Shown here in pieces: positions 7,501 to 8,723 of a stretch of DNA of 8,723 nt. Within the stretch, counting starts at the first letter, position 1. Every line of letters begins with the position of its first letter. The notes below the pieces were generated by a model. It ran no database searches. It was not told the origin of the DNA and saw nothing but the letters and a program-made list of their open reading frames with translations. This DNA comes from an uncultured Eubacteriales bacterium. Lineage in GTDB: Bacteria > Bacillota > Clostridia > Oscillospirales > Acutalibacteraceae. The position numbers were made by a program, and so were the translations under genes. The DNA lies in NCBI GenBank assembly GCA_900321595.1, contig ONWP01000085.1, positions 1 to 8,723 on the forward strand. The letters run 5' to 3'.

Positions 7501-8723
7501 GCCGTTTGTGATATCGGCCTCGGTCAGCGTGTGCGGCGCGTTGCCGTTCGCGTCGAACCAGCCCTCGAATTCGAACGTCTTCTCAGGCGTCGATTCCTTT
7601 GTCGGAACGACCGTCACGTAAGGCAGAGAACCGAGCACGTGCAGCGTGTGGTCGACCATCTCGCCGGTCGAGAAGTTTTCAAACTGCATCAGCGTATCGC
7701 CGTTGTACCAGTAGGCCTTGTACTGGACCTCCAGGTAGTTGGCCTGCAGCGTCACGTCGCCGTATCTGCCGGCGAAAACGGTCTCGGCGCTGTAGCGGCC
7801 CTCGCTCCAGTTGCCCTGATTCACGGTGCGCTGCACCCAGACGTCGAAGGTCTTGCCGGTGATGACGGGCGGAACGATCGTGAAGGAATCGACGGGCGTG
7901 TAGTCGCGGCTCAGCGCGGCGATCTCATAACCGCTCGCGTCAAGCACGGTGATATGATAGGTCTTCGGCGTCCACTTGGAGTACAGGACGTTGTTGTTAT
8001 TCGCGGTAAATCCGGCGGAGGTCTTGAACTCCGTCTCGCTGTCCACCGCCTGCGTCAGCGCGGCGTCCAGATACCAGCCGGCGAAATCGAAACCGTCGCG
8101 GGTCGGAACGGCAAGCTCGCCGAGCGCGGCGTCATACGTCGCCGTAAAGCTCGCCGGCTCGACTGTGACCGCGAGATTCGTCGCGGGATCGGCGACCGCC
8201 GTGGAATAGGTTACTGTGTACTCATTGGCCTCCCACTGCGCGACGAACGTCACGTCGCCGTACTTGTCGGAGACGGGTGCGCCGGCTGCATAGACGGCAT
8301 CGTCGCCGTTCCAGTTGCCGTCGCCCGCGGAGACCTTCCAGCCCAGCAGCGTGTAGCCAGTGCGCTCGCTCTCGGGGAAGGTGAAGCCGTTCGGGCGGTC
8401 AAAGGACTTCTGCGCGGCCGCGGTGCCGCCTGCGGCGTTGAAGTTCGCGGTGTAAGTGACCGGCTGCCAGACAGCATAAACAGTGATTGAAGCAGCTGTC
8501 GTGTAGGCGTTGCCCGGCGCGAAGTCAGCCGTCGTCTGATTCTGCGTCTTATTCCAGCCGGCGAAAATGTAACCGGTTCGCGTAGGCGCTGTCGTCGGGA
8601 AGTTTGCGTCGGTCATCACGGAGTCGAACACAACGTCCTTCTGCGTGCCGTTGTCCGCCCAAACTGCAAGCGGATCGTTCGTGCCGATGTTATAGGTAAT
8701 CGTATAGGTTTTAGGAGTCCAGG
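4531..8723 (-). CDS. Giant InlB-B/Listeria-Bacteroides-repeat surface protein, C-terminal part, 5' truncated by window edge
   Basis: The frame is open to the right edge, so at least 1396 residues are visible. The GTG at 8631 is internal: the codons before it read WTPKTYTITYN, a typical repeat beginning. Residues 1-1172 are 15 divergent units of 60-93 residues of the InlB B-repeat / Flg_new type (YTITW...GY.F.GW......YAVY). Residues 1173-1337 are two related beta domains, 1338-1363 a disordered Pro/Thr/Asp/Gly/Ser linker, and 1364-1396 a CPYCGKVH-plus-hydrophobic tail. No catalytic domain, LPXTG motif or S-layer homology domain is visible. Only four cysteines occur, two of them in the tail, which fits an exported protein. 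Related repeats in Listeria and clostridia form extended beta-grasp-like stalks in adhesins and surface proteins, so a stalk role is inferred. The signal peptide and any head domain would lie beyond the window. The gene ends at a strong terminator. Confidence 0.9.
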   Translation of the reverse strand, partial: WTPKTYTITYNIGTNDPLAVWADNGTQKDVVFDSVMTDANFPTTAPTRTGYIFAGWNKTQNQTTADFAPGNAYTTAASITVYAVWQPVTYTANFNAAGGTAAAQKSFDRPNGFTFPESERTGYTLLGWKVSAGDGNWNGDDAVYAAGAPVSDKYGDVTFVAQWEANEYTVTYSTAVADPATNLAVTVEPASFTATYDAALGELAVPTRDGFDFAGWYLDAALTQAVDSETEFKTSAGFTANNNNVLYSKWTPKTYHITVLDASGYEIAALSRDYTPVDSFTIVPPVITGKTFDVWVQRTVNQGNWSEGRYSAETVFAGRYGDVTLQANYLEVQYKAYWYNGDTLMQFENFSTGEMVDHTLHVLGSLPYVTVVPTKESTPEKTFEFEGWFDANGNAPHTLTEADITNGDDTTFTFYARYIEHDRAYTVNWNVTGLPGATTYAPSQVVWGTAFGAEGFPLPEGLNTTVEGYDCEIKVGDTVVTDAYVMPKSDITVDVTFTAQDRTIDWYSEDGNTLLVSTVQKYGEDVHTPAQSGTAITVPEKAGDSKYQSYTFNDRWSNLALGEPVNLGVVATPDASEHMRFYVSYTHGDPVEYTVTWVIASDVVDPAYRSRTTTVGYGEPLSINIAPEIPVVDGYAIMWNFADAPDTMPDSNITINAVVEAGSWIVRWNVTGRQEVMTMVRDGEQAVPTNVFTDRPTDSKYSYMFIGWSSDPDATEYDETPAADSFYAYEDGGVNELPLISQASARTFYAVYLRTAQEYTITWKVDNRVVQVDTVAYGQPVTEYAVPEKPGKTFVGWIDDLGAEVEIPATMIDRDIIANAVYETTRYTFRWYADGRLVDTTVFDYNVKPFTNVTPTKASTAQYDYSFIGWALTPDATAADVIQYMQPATADGEFYAVFESTLRQYRLRIFRDGRVVSSETTFVANGASLEATLNAIIENYQRNGYDAKWTEVSFDDDNTFIQGADFTVAGAVMPTNNFDLNIAYTAKNYTITWIIDGVESYTEVPYGELITHEDPTKASDLEYNYTFTGWSPKLTSNTRCTGEATFEANFSATPREYTITWVGFGKTETSTARVGAIISYTRPVPAKEGHTGQWVQEFESMPAEDITINAEYTPRVYRVTWKADGRTLYTEEVTFGAAIPSKEIPEKDGYTGVWDNEVETMPARNIVITAVYSLKTWAITVKFATDDSYNHEVTYNSTYTANFVAANGSLPEDIIVSVSGKKIGANNYTYSADGSFVLNANVITGPVTIVDAVEGSQVVIDEIRVNGLQPIAGRTAKAGMAYHVQFIAMQGYELPTDVDVYIDGERLTSGYSYDFRTGRLTINGEKMYGTVRIVPLEPEKKPDAPTPTDPTDPGNQGGSSSSTCPYCGKVHTGFFGFLVQFFHMILYFFRNLFGKG
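4534..4632 (-). other. Putative C-terminal surface-retention signal: CPYCGKVH plus aromatic hydrophobic helix plus basic end
   Basis: The last 33 residues (1364-1396) begin CPYCGKVH, with C1364, C1367 and H1371 as possible metal ligands. Next comes a 16-residue hydrophobic stretch, FFGFLVQFFHMILYFF, and the end RNLFGKG with R and K as the only charges. It follows a flexible linker (4710-4633). The order motif, hydrophobic helix, basic tail mirrors LPXTG sorting signals, but no LPXTG-like motif is present. Similar tails occur, as I recall, on other uncharacterised clostridial repeat proteins; this could not be checked. A membrane anchor is the simplest reading. Confidence 0.55.
4711..5205 (-). 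repeat. Two tandem related beta domains next to the C-terminus
   Basis: Residues 1173-1255 and 1256-1337 share a motif of about 45 residues: LP-x-D/E-(I/V)-x-V-x-(V/I)-x-G-(K/E)-(K/R)-(I/L)...Y-x-Y...G-x-(F/L)-x-(L/I)-(N)...(I/M)-x-G-x-V-x-I. The first copy begins SLPEDIIVSVSGKKIG and the second ELPTDVDVYIDGERLTSG. They differ clearly from the GW-type repeats before them. Their function is unknown; they probably act as a membrane- or wall-proximal spacer. Confidence 0.7.
5206..8721 (-). repeat. Array of 15 protein-level InlB-B-like repeats within the giant surface protein
   Basis: Unit boundaries by residue of the visible protein (residue 1 at 8721-8719): 1-85, 86-163, 164-250, 251-329, 330-418, 419-497, 498-585, 586-659, 660-752, 753-822, 823-898, 899-984, 985-1050, 1051-1112, 1113-1172. 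Each opens with a Y-T-[IV]-x-[WY]-like strand, has a central GW or W, and closes with a strand such as FYAVY or ITAVY. Units are strongly diverged at the DNA level, with no long identical stretches, so this is an old array and not a recent tandem expansion. The array continues past the right edge, since unit 1 has no visible beginning. Confidence 0.85.

Noticed and set aside
5452..8490. Plus-strand open frame of 1012 codons
   Set aside because: It is exactly in register opposite the repeat protein and exists because that gene almost never uses TTA, CTA or TCA. Its translation is arginine/valine/aspartate-rich, with no recognisable domain or repeat of its own.
8629..8631. GTG at 8631 as a real start of the repeat protein
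   Set aside because: The upstream 30 codons continue a typical repeat, there is no signal peptide after the GTG, and the frame runs off the edge.
5206..8721. CRISPR array or recent tandem DNA repeats
   Set aside because: The repetition is at protein level only. Units vary from 60 to 93 residues with diverged DNA, and there are no constant repeats with spacers.
1..8723. Defence island involving the SNF2 helicase
   Set aside because: SNF2 proteins occur in some defence systems, but no nuclease, methyltransferase, phospholipase or other defence partner is visible. The downstream neighbour is a convergent metabolic operon. The upstream side cannot be seen.

Overview
The window looks like chromosomal DNA of a moderately GC-rich Clostridia-type Firmicute, probably an uncultured gut or rumen species. 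This is inferred from the gene types: a bacterial SNF2 helicase, a GH38 alpha-mannosidase, and a giant InlB-type repeat protein with a CxxCG...H aromatic tail. Strong AGGAG-like ribosome binding sites, a consensus sigma-A-type promoter and compact intrinsic terminators fit the same picture. I cannot name a genus.

Layout, left to right. (1) Positions 1-1197, plus strand, hold the C-terminal 398 residues of a SNF2-family ATPase whose start lies off the left edge. (2) A bidirectional terminator at 1199-1235 separates it from a convergent minus-strand operon. (3) That operon runs from a promoter at 4457-4485 through a 79-residue NifU-C-like protein (4435-4196) into a 979-residue GH38 alpha-mannosidase (4184-1245). 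The gap between the two genes is 11 bases. (4) A second minus-strand unit enters from the right edge and ends at 4531. It encodes at least 1396 residues of a surface-type protein: 15 visible Listeria-Bacteroides/InlB-B-like repeats, a duplicated beta motif, a Pro/Thr/Asp/Gly/Ser linker, and an unusual C-terminal tail (CPYCGKVH, then an aromatic hydrophobic helix, then a basic end). Its terminator (4484-4514) touches the promoter of the downstream operon.

How they work together: only the NifU-like gene and the mannosidase are clearly co-transcribed, and their biochemical link is not obvious. The helicase and the giant repeat protein look like independent neighbours. The most interesting items are the C-terminal tail of the repeat protein, which may be a non-LPXTG surface-retention signal, and the strict alternation of two repeat types over ten consecutive units. 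Nothing here is a recognisable defence system, mobile element, RNA gene or CRISPR array. There is no gene-free stretch longer than 300 bases.
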